Positions 6,784 through 15,730 of a stretch of DNA of 64,000 nucleotides are shown piece by piece. The position numbers and the translations under genes are program-made. The first letter of the stretch is position 1. Every line of letters starts with the position of its first letter. The notes below the pieces were generated by a model, which saw only the letters and a list, made by a program, of their open reading frames with translations, was not told the origin of the DNA and did no database searches. This stretch comes from Sulfitobacter sp. D7 (GTDB lineage: Bacteria; Pseudomonadota; Alphaproteobacteria; Rhodobacterales; Rhodobacteraceae). Location of the stretch: NCBI RefSeq assembly GCF_003611275.1, contig NZ_CP020694.1, forward strand, positions 3,001,001 through 3,065,000. Direction: 5' to 3'.

Positions 6784-8112
6784 TTACCCGCCTTCGGAGT
6801 TGCGGACTTTCCGAAGCTTTTCGAAGTAGCGAACCCTTTTTGATAGTTCTCGCTCGAACCCGCGTTCAACAGGCAGATAATGCTGGGGCCTTGCCATCCC
6901 ATCAGGAAAGAAAACCTGACCAGAGAAACCGTCGGGAGCATCGTGATCATATTGATACCCTTCGCCGTATCCAAGATTCTTCATCATTGCTGTGGGCGCA
7001 TTCACGATGTGCATGGGGGGAGGTGCGGAACCGGATATTTTCGCATCAGCGCGCGCGGCTTTGTGTGCCAAATAGCCGGCATTCGATTTCGGGGCCAAGG
7101 CCAAGTAAATTGCGGCCTGAGATACAGCCAGATCGCCTTCGGGACTGCCAAGCTTTTCGAAAGTGTCCCACGCGCTCAGACAGATACGGGATGCCTCCGG
7201 ATCTGCCAACCCTACGTCCTCCCATGCGATCATTGTCAGCCGCCGCAGGATAAAACGAGGATCTTCGCCGCCCTCAAGCGCTCTATGGACCCAGTAAATT
7301 GCGGCCTCGGGGTCAGAACCCCTTATCGATTTCTGGATGGCACTTGCGATCGAGTAGTGACCATCTGACGCGCGATCATACTGCGCCGCGCGCTGTGTCA
7401 AGCGATTGGCCACTTCCTTTGCAGAATAGATATGGTCCCGGGGCCAAGTGAGCGTGCTCTCGACCAAATTCAGAAGAGCCCGCCCATCACCATCCGCCAT
7501 GGCACAAAGGAGCTCCTTCGCTTCGTCGTCCAAAGGCAGGGGGCTATCAAGAACCCTCTCAGTGCGTGCAATTATGGCGGATAGCGCTCGTTCGTCAAGG
7601 CGCTCCAAGACCATCACCTGACACCGGCTAAGCACAGCCCTGTTCACAGAGAATGATGGGTTCTCTGTCGTTGCTCCGCATACGGTAACCGTCCCGTCTT
7701 CCATCACTGGCAGCAAGGCGTCAAGCTGGGTCTTGTTGAAACGGTGGATCTCGTCAATGAAAAGGAGTGTTCCCTGCCCCCTGCGGTGGCGGCCGCGCGC
7801 CGCCTGGAAAGCCCTCTTAAGGTCCGCGACGCCACTGAATATTGCACTGATCTGCTCGAAATGAAAATCCGTTTTCATAGCCAGCAGCCTGCCAATAGTG
7901 GTCTTCCCGACGCCGGTCGGCCCCCACAGGATTAGAGACGAGATTTTCCCTGCTGCCAACATGGAGCCCAGCGGACCATCGCCGGCCAGTAGCTTGTCTT
8001 GACCGATAACTTCCTCGATGGCTTGAGGCCTCAGTAGGTCAGCCAAGGGGCGGGTCTTAGCCTTTCCTGTTTCAGGCTCAGTCGCATCGTCTTGTTGCTC
8101 AAACAGGTTCAT
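6784..8112 (-). CDS. rarA: RarA/MgsA-type AAA+ ATPase, intact island-borne copy
   Basis: RarA is a tetrameric AAA+ ATPase related to clamp loaders that acts at stalled replication forks and DNA gaps. This copy has 442 residues, the usual length. It has Walker A GPTGVGKT (64-71), Walker B with DEIH (120-123), sensor 1 (GATTENPSF), and the complete C-terminal tetramerisation region ending in ERGFERELSKR. I prefer the ATG at 8112 (MNLFEQ) with GGAG upstream; an ATG at 8124 is also possible. It is the last gene of the recombinase operon, 86 nt after the RecD2-like gene. It differs at many positions from the truncated host copy at 17041-17799, and its codon use is less GC-rich throughout, so it looks like cargo rather than a repaired host gene. 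Confidence 0.92.
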   Translation of the reverse strand: MNLFEQQDDATEPETGKAKTRPLADLLRPQAIEEVIGQDKLLAGDGPLGSMLAAGKISSLILWGPTGVGKTTIGRLLAMKTDFHFEQISAIFSGVADLKRAFQAARGRHRRGQGTLLFIDEIHRFNKTQLDALLPVMEDGTVTVCGATTENPSFSVNRAVLSRCQVMVLERLDERALSAIIARTERVLDSPLPLDDEAKELLCAMADGDGRALLNLVESTLTWPRDHIYSAKEVANRLTQRAAQYDRASDGHYSIASAIQKSIRGSDPEAAIYWVHRALEGGEDPRFILRRLTMIAWEDVGLADPEASRICLSAWDTFEKLGSPEGDLAVSQAAIYLALAPKSNAGYLAHKAARADAKISGSAPPPMHIVNAPTAMMKNLGYGEGYQYDHDAPDGFSGQVFFPDGMARPQHYLPVERGFERELSKRVRYFEKLRKVRNSEGG

Positions 8113-8198
8113 TCGTCGCTCCATTCATTTCCCCAATCAAAGGCACATCAGGTCTTCGTTCGAGGTTCGCGACAAACGTGCATCGAATTCGGGCCACC

Positions 8199-10391
8199 TT
8201 AGAAGTCCGCGTCCAGGTGCTGTAAAAGGTTAGTCTTTCGCTGGAGGGCGATTGAGCCTCGATCCACCGCTTGCTGGACCAGGCCCATATCCTCACTGCA
8301 AACAATTAGTTTCTTCTGTGCGCGTGTCGCGCCCGTGTAGAGCAGCGTCTTATCCAGCATGTGCGTTGCCCTTCTGTTCAAGACGAGGATTACGTTCTCC
8401 CACTGCGACCCCTGCGCCTTATGGATGGTCATAGCGTAACCGAGGCTCATCTTGTCCAACAGGTCTGCATTTAGATCGAACATCCGGCCGCCGATCTTAA
8501 CGCAGCCAAGGTGCCCGTCCTCGGTTTGTTCATCGAAGATCTCCACGATGGTGCCGAGATCGCCATTTCTAACGCCAATGTCGTAGTCGTTCTTTGTTAT
8601 GAGGATTGGATCGTTCAGGTAGAACTTGCTGCCTGTGAAACTTACGTAGTCATAGACGCCGTCCTCATGGACTAGACGAACTACAGGACGGTTGAAGCCC
8701 AGCCGGCGTTGCATGCCCATGTTCAGGTTTCCGACACCAGCTTCGCCAGCTTGCATCGAGGTTAGAATTGCGCACCGTTCAGCCCCCCCGTGAACCTGGA
8801 ACAACTGACCAATTTCATCTGGGTCGACGCGTCGTAGGACAGCGCAATCAATTTCCACTCCCTCCTGATAGTCAGGCAAAGCTATGCACCCGTGTTGATG
8901 CCTCACCGCCGTTGCAAACCGATGAATTCCGCTCTCGGCTCCTTGGCGTTTCACCTCAGTTAGTTCGACGGCCGGGAAGGTCGATTTCATAATGTTATGA
9001 AACAACAGGCCGCCCCCGACGGGCGGCAATTGGTCCACGTCACCTACGAAGATAAAACGCGTGGCAGCAGGTAGGTGTAGCAGAAGGGCGTGCATGGAAT
9101 ATAGATCAACCATACTGGCTTCATCGATCACAACGATGCAATGGTCGGGACGCTGGTCCTGCTTCTTCCTTGCCATGTCCGCACAGAACTTAGCAATTGT
9201 CGAAGCAGGTCTACCAGTGGCTTCAACCATCCTTTGTGCAGCCCGCCCTGACAACGCGACCTGGAAGATATCAACACCAAAGGAGACCCTCTCCAACACC
9301 GTCACGATAGCCTGAAGGATTGTCGTCTTGCCCGTCCCTGCTCCGCCCGATAGCGCGAACACGTTCATACTTGACGCAAGCAACACCGCACGCCTTTGCT
9401 CATCCGTGAGCCTGAATTGAATGGTCTGCTCAAATTCGCGCAATCGCTCCGTAACCGCCTCAACGGTTAGATTGCACTCCCAATCCGCCGCGCTGCTGCC
9501 CGCGCCCGGCGGTCGAAGGATTGCATCACGCAGCCTCTGCCCCGTAAGGGCCTCAAGCAGAAATTCCCCTTCAAGTTGAAAGCCGTCCTCGCCACGGATA
9601 TAGCCGATGAGTTCCTGTTCCATCGCGTGCCGCAGGACGACATTGAAGTCGACACCCATCTCTCTGCATTTCTTCTCGAACGCAGGCCGTAGCATCAAAG
9701 TCGATGACGTAGCGCGACAATATTGCGAAATGAGATCAGCTGCCAACGCAGCTTGGTATTTCGGGTGATCCGAGGCAAAGCCCAACCCCTTTGCAATCTT
9801 GCAGCACAGCTCGAATGGGACGTCGAAGTTCAGCAGCCGAAACGGGTTCTCCTTCAACATCGCGATGGTTTTCTCACGCCAAACCGCCGAAAGCGTTTCA
9901 GCCAGCTTTACCGGCAGATGGTGATCAGCAAGCCAGTTGATAGCTGCCATGTAGGCATCGCTTGGGAATTCCAGTAGCAGTGGGCCGATGGACCGACTCG
10001 GAACCCCAGCCTCCAAAAGCGAGCTAATGTCCCGTTCCTCGATGATCTCGATCAAGCGAGGATTGCGGGCCAGGCGACCAGCCTTGACCTCCCCAATGCC
10101 CTTCACGTTTCTCTGGAGCCACGTTTCCAGCAAGCGAGTGTTTGGCTTTACGAACCGAGCTGTATGGGCTTCGAGATGATCCTCGATGATTGTGTATCCG
10201 CCGGCCGTGAACGTTGTCTGTGCCGTCGGCCCGTCGACTTCCCACAAGGAACCAACCTTGGCAGCATCCTTGCAGGCTTCTGGCAGCGAAACAGAGAGGC
10301 TATTCGCCACGTGTATGACGCTGCCATCAGCTGCGATGCGCATGGCGGTGACAGAGCCATTTCGACGCCTCTTCGATACCTGGATGAGCAT
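8199..10391 (-). CDS. RecD2-like superfamily 1B DNA helicase
   Basis: This 730-residue protein matches the RecD2 group (5'-3' helicases that act outside RecBCD) in length and layout. An N-terminal OB-like part is followed by helix-hairpin-helix sequence (VKGIGEVKAGRLA, 96-108). The helicase core has Walker A SGGAGTGKTT (348-357), DEAS (423-426), motif III GDVDQLPP (450-457), the UvrD-C-2 motif MTIHKAQGSQWE near 650, and motif VI YTGATRAQKK near 685. All the ATPase motifs look intact. The gene begins 3 nt after the 144-residue HTH protein ends, so it belongs to the recombinase operon. I infer that it processes element ends or forks during transfer or replication. Confidence 0.88.
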   Translation of the reverse strand: MLIQVSKRRRNGSVTAMRIAADGSVIHVANSLSVSLPEACKDAAKVGSLWEVDGPTAQTTFTAGGYTIIEDHLEAHTARFVKPNTRLLETWLQRNVKGIGEVKAGRLARNPRLIEIIEERDISSLLEAGVPSRSIGPLLLEFPSDAYMAAINWLADHHLPVKLAETLSAVWREKTIAMLKENPFRLLNFDVPFELCCKIAKGLGFASDHPKYQAALAADLISQYCRATSSTLMLRPAFEKKCREMGVDFNVVLRHAMEQELIGYIRGEDGFQLEGEFLLEALTGQRLRDAILRPPGAGSSAADWECNLTVEAVTERLREFEQTIQFRLTDEQRRAVLLASSMNVFALSGGAGTGKTTILQAIVTVLERVSFGVDIFQVALSGRAAQRMVEATGRPASTIAKFCADMARKKQDQRPDHCIVVIDEASMVDLYSMHALLLHLPAATRFIFVGDVDQLPPVGGGLLFHNIMKSTFPAVELTEVKRQGAESGIHRFATAVRHQHGCIALPDYQEGVEIDCAVLRRVDPDEIGQLFQVHGGAERCAILTSMQAGEAGVGNLNMGMQRRLGFNRPVVRLVHEDGVYDYVSFTGSKFYLNDPILITKNDYDIGVRNGDLGTIVEIFDEQTEDGHLGCVKIGGRMFDLNADLLDKMSLGYAMTIHKAQGSQWENVILVLNRRATHMLDKTLLYTGATRAQKKLIVCSEDMGLVQQAVDRGSIALQRKTNLLQHLDADF

Positions 10392-10394
10392 GGG

Positions 10395-10829
10395 TCAGCG
10401 GAAGTCTTTCGTCGTCTCCAAGAAGGCATCTCTCGCCGACTTGAAATGCTTCACCTCTTCGAGTTCACGGCGCAATTGTCGGTTCTCCTCTTGCAAGCTT
10501 GCGATCCGCTGCAACAGCTTCGAATTCGACGTCGCTGTGCGCTTCATTCGATCATTGGCTCTTTCCCTCGCGGCGCTTTCCTCAGCGATGGATTTGGATA
10601 GGGCTGGATGTTGCGAACCCCATCGAACGTCGAGTTCTTCGACGAGTTGTTTGATGGCGGGGTTCTGTCCAAATGAACGTCTGTTGAAGCCAAGCTCAGT
10701 GGCAACCTCCTTGCGGTTTAGCTTACCCCGACGAATATAGTCCGCATGATCACCCCGCGCTTCCCGCTCAGAGACCCATGCAACGAAGCGAGCAAAGTTC
10801 TCGCTCCCTAATTGCCGACCGCTAGACAT
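10395..10829 (-). CDS. Small HTH + coiled-coil protein of the recombinase operon
   Basis: The protein has 144 residues. Residues 1-75 contain a probable helix-turn-helix (LNRKEVATELGFNRRSFGQN) that should bind DNA. Residues 85-135 form a strongly charged coiled coil with leucine heptads (LLQRIASLQEENRQLRRELE). Elements that encode several tyrosine recombinases in tandem (Tn554-type, GInt-type) usually carry one small accessory DNA-binding protein after the recombinases, as I remember it. This could be such a factor. Its start overlaps the stop of the 221-residue gene by one base. I do not recognise it as a named family. Confidence 0.75.
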   Translation of the reverse strand: MSSGRQLGSENFARFVAWVSEREARGDHADYIRRGKLNRKEVATELGFNRRSFGQNPAIKQLVEELDVRWGSQHPALSKSIAEESAARERANDRMKRTATSNSKLLQRIASLQEENRQLRRELEEVKHFKSARDAFLETTKDFR

Positions 10830-11494
10830 TATTCCGCCACCTTCATCTGGAACTTGGTCCTCAACTGATCTTTAAGCCTGCTGATCTCTTCGTATGCTTC
10901 AACAAGCTTCCCTTGTAGTCGCTCTACATCCTCATCCAACTTGGCGTTATTTTCGAGAAGACGATTGTTCTGTTGGAATAGCGAAACATAGGAATGGTTC
11001 TGGGACGCTAGGCGATCGGCCATGTTTTGCTCGAACGCCGCTTTGGCATATTCCGAAAGCTTTATCTGCTCGAGCTTACGATACTTTTCAAGCAGGGCCG
11101 AGTAGGCGGCCTTTCTCTCAGTTGCTGAGGGCCTAGCGTTGCTCAAACTCCGGGCCTTGATCGCGGCCTCCAAGCGCGTGTTCAGCGACCCTATGAACTC
11201 TACAGTGCGCAGAACATCTCGCCGATCCTTATTTCTGAGGTGTCCCTCGTTGAGCCCCGCTGCTTTGTTGAGAGTTGCGGCGACCAATTTCCACTCCTTG
11301 ATTTTGACTGTGCGTCCGGGCTTCAATCCCCGGGTGAATGCCAGCTTCTTCTCGAACGCTACGAGTGCGACATCCACAATGCTTTTGTAGCTTTGCGCAA
11401 CATCAGCATCATAATACCAGAGAGGCGGGCGAGCTTTGTCAGGCAGCTGAGGAGAGAAATCGAGATCAAAATCTTCCATTTCAAGGTCAGACAT
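10829..11494 (-). CDS. Accessory protein with C-terminal coiled coil, recombinase operon
   Basis: The protein has 221 residues: an acidic N-terminus, a central helical part that may include a small DNA-binding fold (KIKEWKLVAATLNKAAGLNE), and a long C-terminal coiled coil (about 150-215) with many Leu, Glu and Lys. No enzymatic motif is visible. It begins 8 nt inside the end of the third recombinase gene and ends one base into the next HTH gene, so the three are made together. The layout parallels the following 144-residue protein, which suggests a heteromeric pair that organises the recombination complex. That role is inferred. Confidence 0.7.
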   Translation of the reverse strand: MSDLEMEDFDLDFSPQLPDKARPPLWYYDADVAQSYKSIVDVALVAFEKKLAFTRGLKPGRTVKIKEWKLVAATLNKAAGLNEGHLRNKDRRDVLRTVEFIGSLNTRLEAAIKARSLSNARPSATERKAAYSALLEKYRKLEQIKLSEYAKAAFEQNMADRLASQNHSYVSLFQQNNRLLENNAKLDEDVERLQGKLVEAYEEISRLKDQLRTKFQMKVAE

Positions 11495-13496
11495 CCACCT
11501 TCTCCATTTTTCTCACCAGAGCCTCCAGAGCCCTAAGAGTCTTTTGAGCGCCATCAACGAACAGTGGGCCGATCAGATCATTGCCTTGCCATTCCTGAGC
11601 CTCCGCTCGGTAGGTCGCAAGACGTCGTTTTAATGTCAGGAAGTGAGGATCATCCTTGTTGTCAGTTTGTTTTATTATGCAACTATTTACACACCCTACG
11701 CAGCTATCTACATCAGCCGTTTGGGTTCTTGGAATACCCGCTTCGTCACGGCAATTCGCGAGTTGTTTTGTGTTCTCAGTCAAAACACATAAACCATATT
11801 CATGAGGGGTGACAATCGGCTCGCCAACATGCTCTTCTATAATCTGCCTAATGGTTGCATCACGCGCACTCTTATCGTGCATCTCGACTAAACCAATATT
11901 GTCCGCTTGCCTCGTGAGGAATTCACCCAGCTGCCCATGGAGGGTGGCAGCACCATCTACGTATCGACTGACGAGTTCAAAAATCTGGCGCCTACCAAGG
12001 TGCTGATACTCCGACAGCTCGACCTTATTATGCGTGTAGACTCCAGTCATTTTCGACCCGAAATGGTGCCGGTAATGATCGCGGATAAGTGGCATAATAT
12101 TTCCATCGAAACGGCGCATGGCAAACTCGGCCCAAGCATGGCGGAATCCATGAGCTGTTACGTGCGGGCAGTAGTTACGGACATCATCACCCTGTCCCTC
12201 AAGAAAAATCTCGTAGAAGGAATTAACCTGCATCGTAACGTTAATAGCGTTTTTATTCAGAGAGTATACCGGCTGGTTCTGCGAGTTGAAACTATACCTA
12301 AAGTAGGAGAAAAGCTCTTTCCTCCTCTCGCAGGTCAAGCCGACGCCACCTAGACCATCCAGGACATCGATAAAATCGGCGACAGCAGCCGAAACATGCC
12401 GATCCGTAACGACCCCATGGTTGGTTTTTTCGATGTTCGACGCGAAGATATAGTCCGCCCCCTTTTTCTCGAACGCGTCGCGTGCCATTCCGCTCGCTTC
12501 ACTATGTCGGATACCAGTCAAAATAAGAATCGCCAAATAACATGCTGTAAGAAGATGGTCCCCCTTTCGGGTAATTGAACTCTTAATTGAATGTGTGCCA
12601 ATCGAGAATGGGATTGATGGAAGGGGAAGCTGATCTCTCGACTTCACGTTCGGGTAACACTTGCAAAGCTCCTCGAAGAACACTTGATCTACAGACCAAG
12701 CCTTTAATCGGCTGCCATAGCATGTGCTCCGTTCACCAAAATTTGAGAAAAATTGGCCAGCGGTCTTCCAACTAGGAAGCCTTCCCTCTTCGCGAAGCCT
12801 TCGTTCCGTTTGAAACCACGCGAGGACGTATTTGGTCTCATCCGATTTTATCAGCTGGAAACAATAACCTAGGACAGCCAAAGCAATTTCGAAAGGAACG
12901 ATCGAAAAACTTCCGCCAGCCCGCCAATCTGCGTAGCTTTCGCCGGCATCTCTCACCCATACTGAGCAAAGGTCTTCCCAACGCCCACTTAGATTAGACG
13001 CCGGTAAGTACTGCTCAGGCACCAAACGGTGCTCCGCGTACCGCAAATCATACATCCACGCAAGTAGACGAATTCTACTGAACACCGTGGGCCCCCGAGC
13101 AATCGAACCATCGATATTGTGTATCACGAGCTCTATAAGTTCACTCTCACAGAGATCAGCTAGCAGTCGCCCCTGAAACTTACTGTTCATGAAATGAAAT
13201 ACTGAGGCAATGTTACCATAGGTAGAACTCATGCTTCTGGGACTCTGCACAGTCGCAAAGCCATCATCCACCCCTTCACAACGCAAGAACACAATATTCT
13301 TTGCGACCAGCTGCTGCCAGCTTCGAAGCTCCCCGAAACGACTCCTAAAGTCAATTTTCACTACCTCGCCCGAATCGACGTGATGAATAAACCAAATATC
13401 GTCGAAATACTTACCTGGGTTCTTGGCGTAACAAGAAGAGTCAATGAGAGGAGCACCGTCAGACGAACTAGCAGCATCTATCATTCCACGATCCAT
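11487..13496 (-). CDS. Long tyrosine recombinase (third of trio)
   Basis: This 669-residue site-specific recombinase has a large N-terminal part of about 310 residues, then a catalytic domain that looks complete: Arg330 in TGIRHSEA, a probable Lys in SNIEKTNHG, HGFR (449-452), a second His near 477 and the nucleophile Tyr487 in TGVYTHNK. A distinctive C-terminal tail of about 180 residues carries several cysteines (SCVGCVNSC and two earlier) that could bind a metal. Its first 16 nt overlap the preceding recombinase gene. The size and position match the long recombinases of Tn554- and GInt-like elements. Confidence 0.88.
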   Translation of the reverse strand: MDRGMIDAASSSDGAPLIDSSCYAKNPGKYFDDIWFIHHVDSGEVVKIDFRSRFGELRSWQQLVAKNIVFLRCEGVDDGFATVQSPRSMSSTYGNIASVFHFMNSKFQGRLLADLCESELIELVIHNIDGSIARGPTVFSRIRLLAWMYDLRYAEHRLVPEQYLPASNLSGRWEDLCSVWVRDAGESYADWRAGGSFSIVPFEIALAVLGYCFQLIKSDETKYVLAWFQTERRLREEGRLPSWKTAGQFFSNFGERSTCYGSRLKAWSVDQVFFEELCKCYPNVKSRDQLPLPSIPFSIGTHSIKSSITRKGDHLLTACYLAILILTGIRHSEASGMARDAFEKKGADYIFASNIEKTNHGVVTDRHVSAAVADFIDVLDGLGGVGLTCERRKELFSYFRYSFNSQNQPVYSLNKNAINVTMQVNSFYEIFLEGQGDDVRNYCPHVTAHGFRHAWAEFAMRRFDGNIMPLIRDHYRHHFGSKMTGVYTHNKVELSEYQHLGRRQIFELVSRYVDGAATLHGQLGEFLTRQADNIGLVEMHDKSARDATIRQIIEEHVGEPIVTPHEYGLCVLTENTKQLANCRDEAGIPRTQTADVDSCVGCVNSCIIKQTDNKDDPHFLTLKRRLATYRAEAQEWQGNDLIGPLFVDGAQKTLRALEALVRKMEKVDV

Positions 13497-15730
13497 GAGT
13501 TCCCCCCTTCCGATATCGGTGCATGTGGTATCCTGCGTTCCAAATGCCCATATTTTTCAGATGCATCTTTCAGACTGACAGCACTGAAGCGCTTCAGGAG
13601 CAACTCAAGAAAGTTAAGCTTTGCCCACGCATTGATAGCCTTGTCGAGGTCTTGGGTGGCAAAAAGACCCTCTAACTCTCCCTCGATATGGCGCACCTCT
13701 TCCATCATCATGCGAGCCGTGAGACCGGAATCGAAGAGATAAATCATTCCATCCTTTTTAATCAAACCGCTTTTTTCGACAATAAATTTCTCTGCCTTTG
13801 CGGCCGCTAGGATTGTTTCGGGAGGAGCTTCGAGACTACTTCCCCGCAAGCCTATAAAATCCACTAAAGCAGAAACTGAAAACGGGCTTGTTCTCTCCTC
13901 CCATTCACCAATAATATCATGTGAAATACTGGCCATTTCCTCTGACACGGCGGCGGCAAACGCCCTGCCCTTCCTCAGCTTCACTTTATCTCTCGACCGC
14001 GCCCGATAGATTTCCTCACGGGTCTTCAATGTATGAAATTCATTCTGCGCTTGTCGTGAGAGTTCATCTGGATCTTCACTGTAATAGGACTTCAGCAGCG
14101 TAGTGGATTTAATGAATCCTCCTCGTTTTGCTTCTTCCGCATATACATGCGACTGAGCAATTGCCGAAGGAAGCAGCGCTTTAGCCGTACGCCTTTCGAC
14201 GTCACCAAAATTAAACGCTCTGCCATTCTGACGTTTGACTTGAACGACGCTTAAGTATATCTGTTTAACTACAATTAAGTTTGCGTCTGACAAACCGTAC
14301 TCGATCAGCCCTTCCGAGTGATCGGAAAAAGCCAAATGATAGAAATTCCAGGTGGAGCTAAAACGGGAAGTCTGCGGTTTATAGGGTGATATCATCGCTT
14401 CAGAAACGACATTCCCCAATGGGCGCTGATCATAGTCCCACAGATATGCTTTAAGCGCTCGACCCATCCTTGTATTCTTCTTAATACAAACGTTCTCTGC
14501 CTTACCACTCCGCCCCTTGAAGCTTCTAATCCAAATTCCTGTCGCATCTTCATCAATTTGCGCCCGTTTGAGGCGAACCGTGTTAGACAACTGAATTCTT
14601 CGTGATGCCAACAGCCAGACAAGGCACGTCTCTTCTTCCAAACTGGGGCCTAAGAAGTCGAGAAGTGAAAGCATTAATCTGGACATAATGGAGAAATTCT
14701 TCCCTCCATTTTCCCAAACAGACCATTGAGATTTCGGGTATGAACATGACGCAGTGACTTTTAAAAGCTGGTCTGCGAAACCCTTCGCTCCATTTTTGGC
14801 CAAATTCACTGCGGATGAAAAACGTTCGAAATGTATTGACTTCCGCCATTGGGACATTGCGATTGCATTGAGAAACGCATCATCCATAGCCACCAGAATC
14901 TCGATGTTAATACCCAAGATTTCGAACCACTCATTCTCCCATTTCAGAACTCTGGGTGAGTACGCTTGTGTTCTTTCAATCTTCCTGAGCCGTTCCACGC
15001 CGATCCGCGTCACCGCATCGCAGATCTTAGCATATAGCTCTGGATGCTCGTTCCGAAGTCGCTTTCGAACATCTGACCATTTTCGGATAAACGCAGATGC
15101 ATAATCAGTAACAGCATCGATGTACTGCTCATTCGTATAGTTAAGACTATCGCCGAATACATCTTCGAGAGACCTGGTCGGGTATCTTTCTACCGCTCTT
15201 AGGTTTGGCCAATAGCCGCTATCGAGGGCTTTTGCCCCCTTCCCCCCGATAAGGGTTCTGATCTCGCGCTTCACTTTTAGATCATCGCTCTTATCGGCGG
15301 CTTTATTGAACAGCCTCTTGGCGTCGTCCATGCTTGCCTTGATGCTGTATTCTGATGTCAACTCAGACTTTAAACGCTTGAGTAGCGCTCTTCCAAAATA
15401 ACGCCTGTCTGATTCTTCACCGCTGACCGCTACCTTCACTATATATTCAAATGCTCTTTTATAACTTGGCACACGGGAAGCTGTGATGCCCGATTCTGGG
15501 GAATTTATGACTGCAATCATCGGCCCGATATATCGGTGGCATCGTAGTTGGGCAGGGACGCCAACCTCTTGAACCACGCCGAGGCTATCTACACCAATCC
15601 GTGCCACCCCCTTCAATGTGCCTGGTACATTCTGGACGTTGCTACGGTATTCTGCAGCATAGTCGCTCTCTTCTTCAGTAAGGCCTCCACGAATTAAACG
15701 CGCTTCCGCAAATGAAGATCGATTAGTCAT
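13481..15730 (-). CDS. Long degenerate tyrosine recombinase-like protein (second of trio)
   Basis: The protein has 749 residues. Around 365-420 the sequence resembles a tyrosine recombinase core: LASRRIQLSN in the place of the first catalytic Arg, then a beta-hairpin Lys region (FKGRSGK). Near residue 565 TTLLKSYYS resembles the tyrosine segment. I cannot find a canonical H-x-x-R box; the equivalent stretch reads ERRTAKALLPSA. The protein may be a structural or target-selecting partner rather than a full enzyme. Its ends overlap both neighbours (4 nt upstream, 16 nt downstream), so the three are translated as a set. Confidence 0.75.
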   Translation of the reverse strand: MTNRSSFAEARLIRGGLTEEESDYAAEYRSNVQNVPGTLKGVARIGVDSLGVVQEVGVPAQLRCHRYIGPMIAVINSPESGITASRVPSYKRAFEYIVKVAVSGEESDRRYFGRALLKRLKSELTSEYSIKASMDDAKRLFNKAADKSDDLKVKREIRTLIGGKGAKALDSGYWPNLRAVERYPTRSLEDVFGDSLNYTNEQYIDAVTDYASAFIRKWSDVRKRLRNEHPELYAKICDAVTRIGVERLRKIERTQAYSPRVLKWENEWFEILGINIEILVAMDDAFLNAIAMSQWRKSIHFERFSSAVNLAKNGAKGFADQLLKVTASCSYPKSQWSVWENGGKNFSIMSRLMLSLLDFLGPSLEEETCLVWLLASRRIQLSNTVRLKRAQIDEDATGIWIRSFKGRSGKAENVCIKKNTRMGRALKAYLWDYDQRPLGNVVSEAMISPYKPQTSRFSSTWNFYHLAFSDHSEGLIEYGLSDANLIVVKQIYLSVVQVKRQNGRAFNFGDVERRTAKALLPSAIAQSHVYAEEAKRGGFIKSTTLLKSYYSEDPDELSRQAQNEFHTLKTREEIYRARSRDKVKLRKGRAFAAAVSEEMASISHDIIGEWEERTSPFSVSALVDFIGLRGSSLEAPPETILAAAKAEKFIVEKSGLIKKDGMIYLFDSGLTARMMMEEVRHIEGELEGLFATQDLDKAINAWAKLNFLELLLKRFSAVSLKDASEKYGHLERRIPHAPISEGGNSWIVE

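Noticed and set aside
6784..8112. Island rarA as a hybrid of element 5' end and host 3' end, restored by integration
   Set aside because: Codon style is the same on both sides of the equivalent insertion point and differs from the host fragment, and the sequence there does not match the host break.
13481..13496. Frameshift joining the two long recombinases into one gene
   Set aside because: The 16-nt overlap has a proper start codon for the second gene, and each protein has its own recombinase-like domain.
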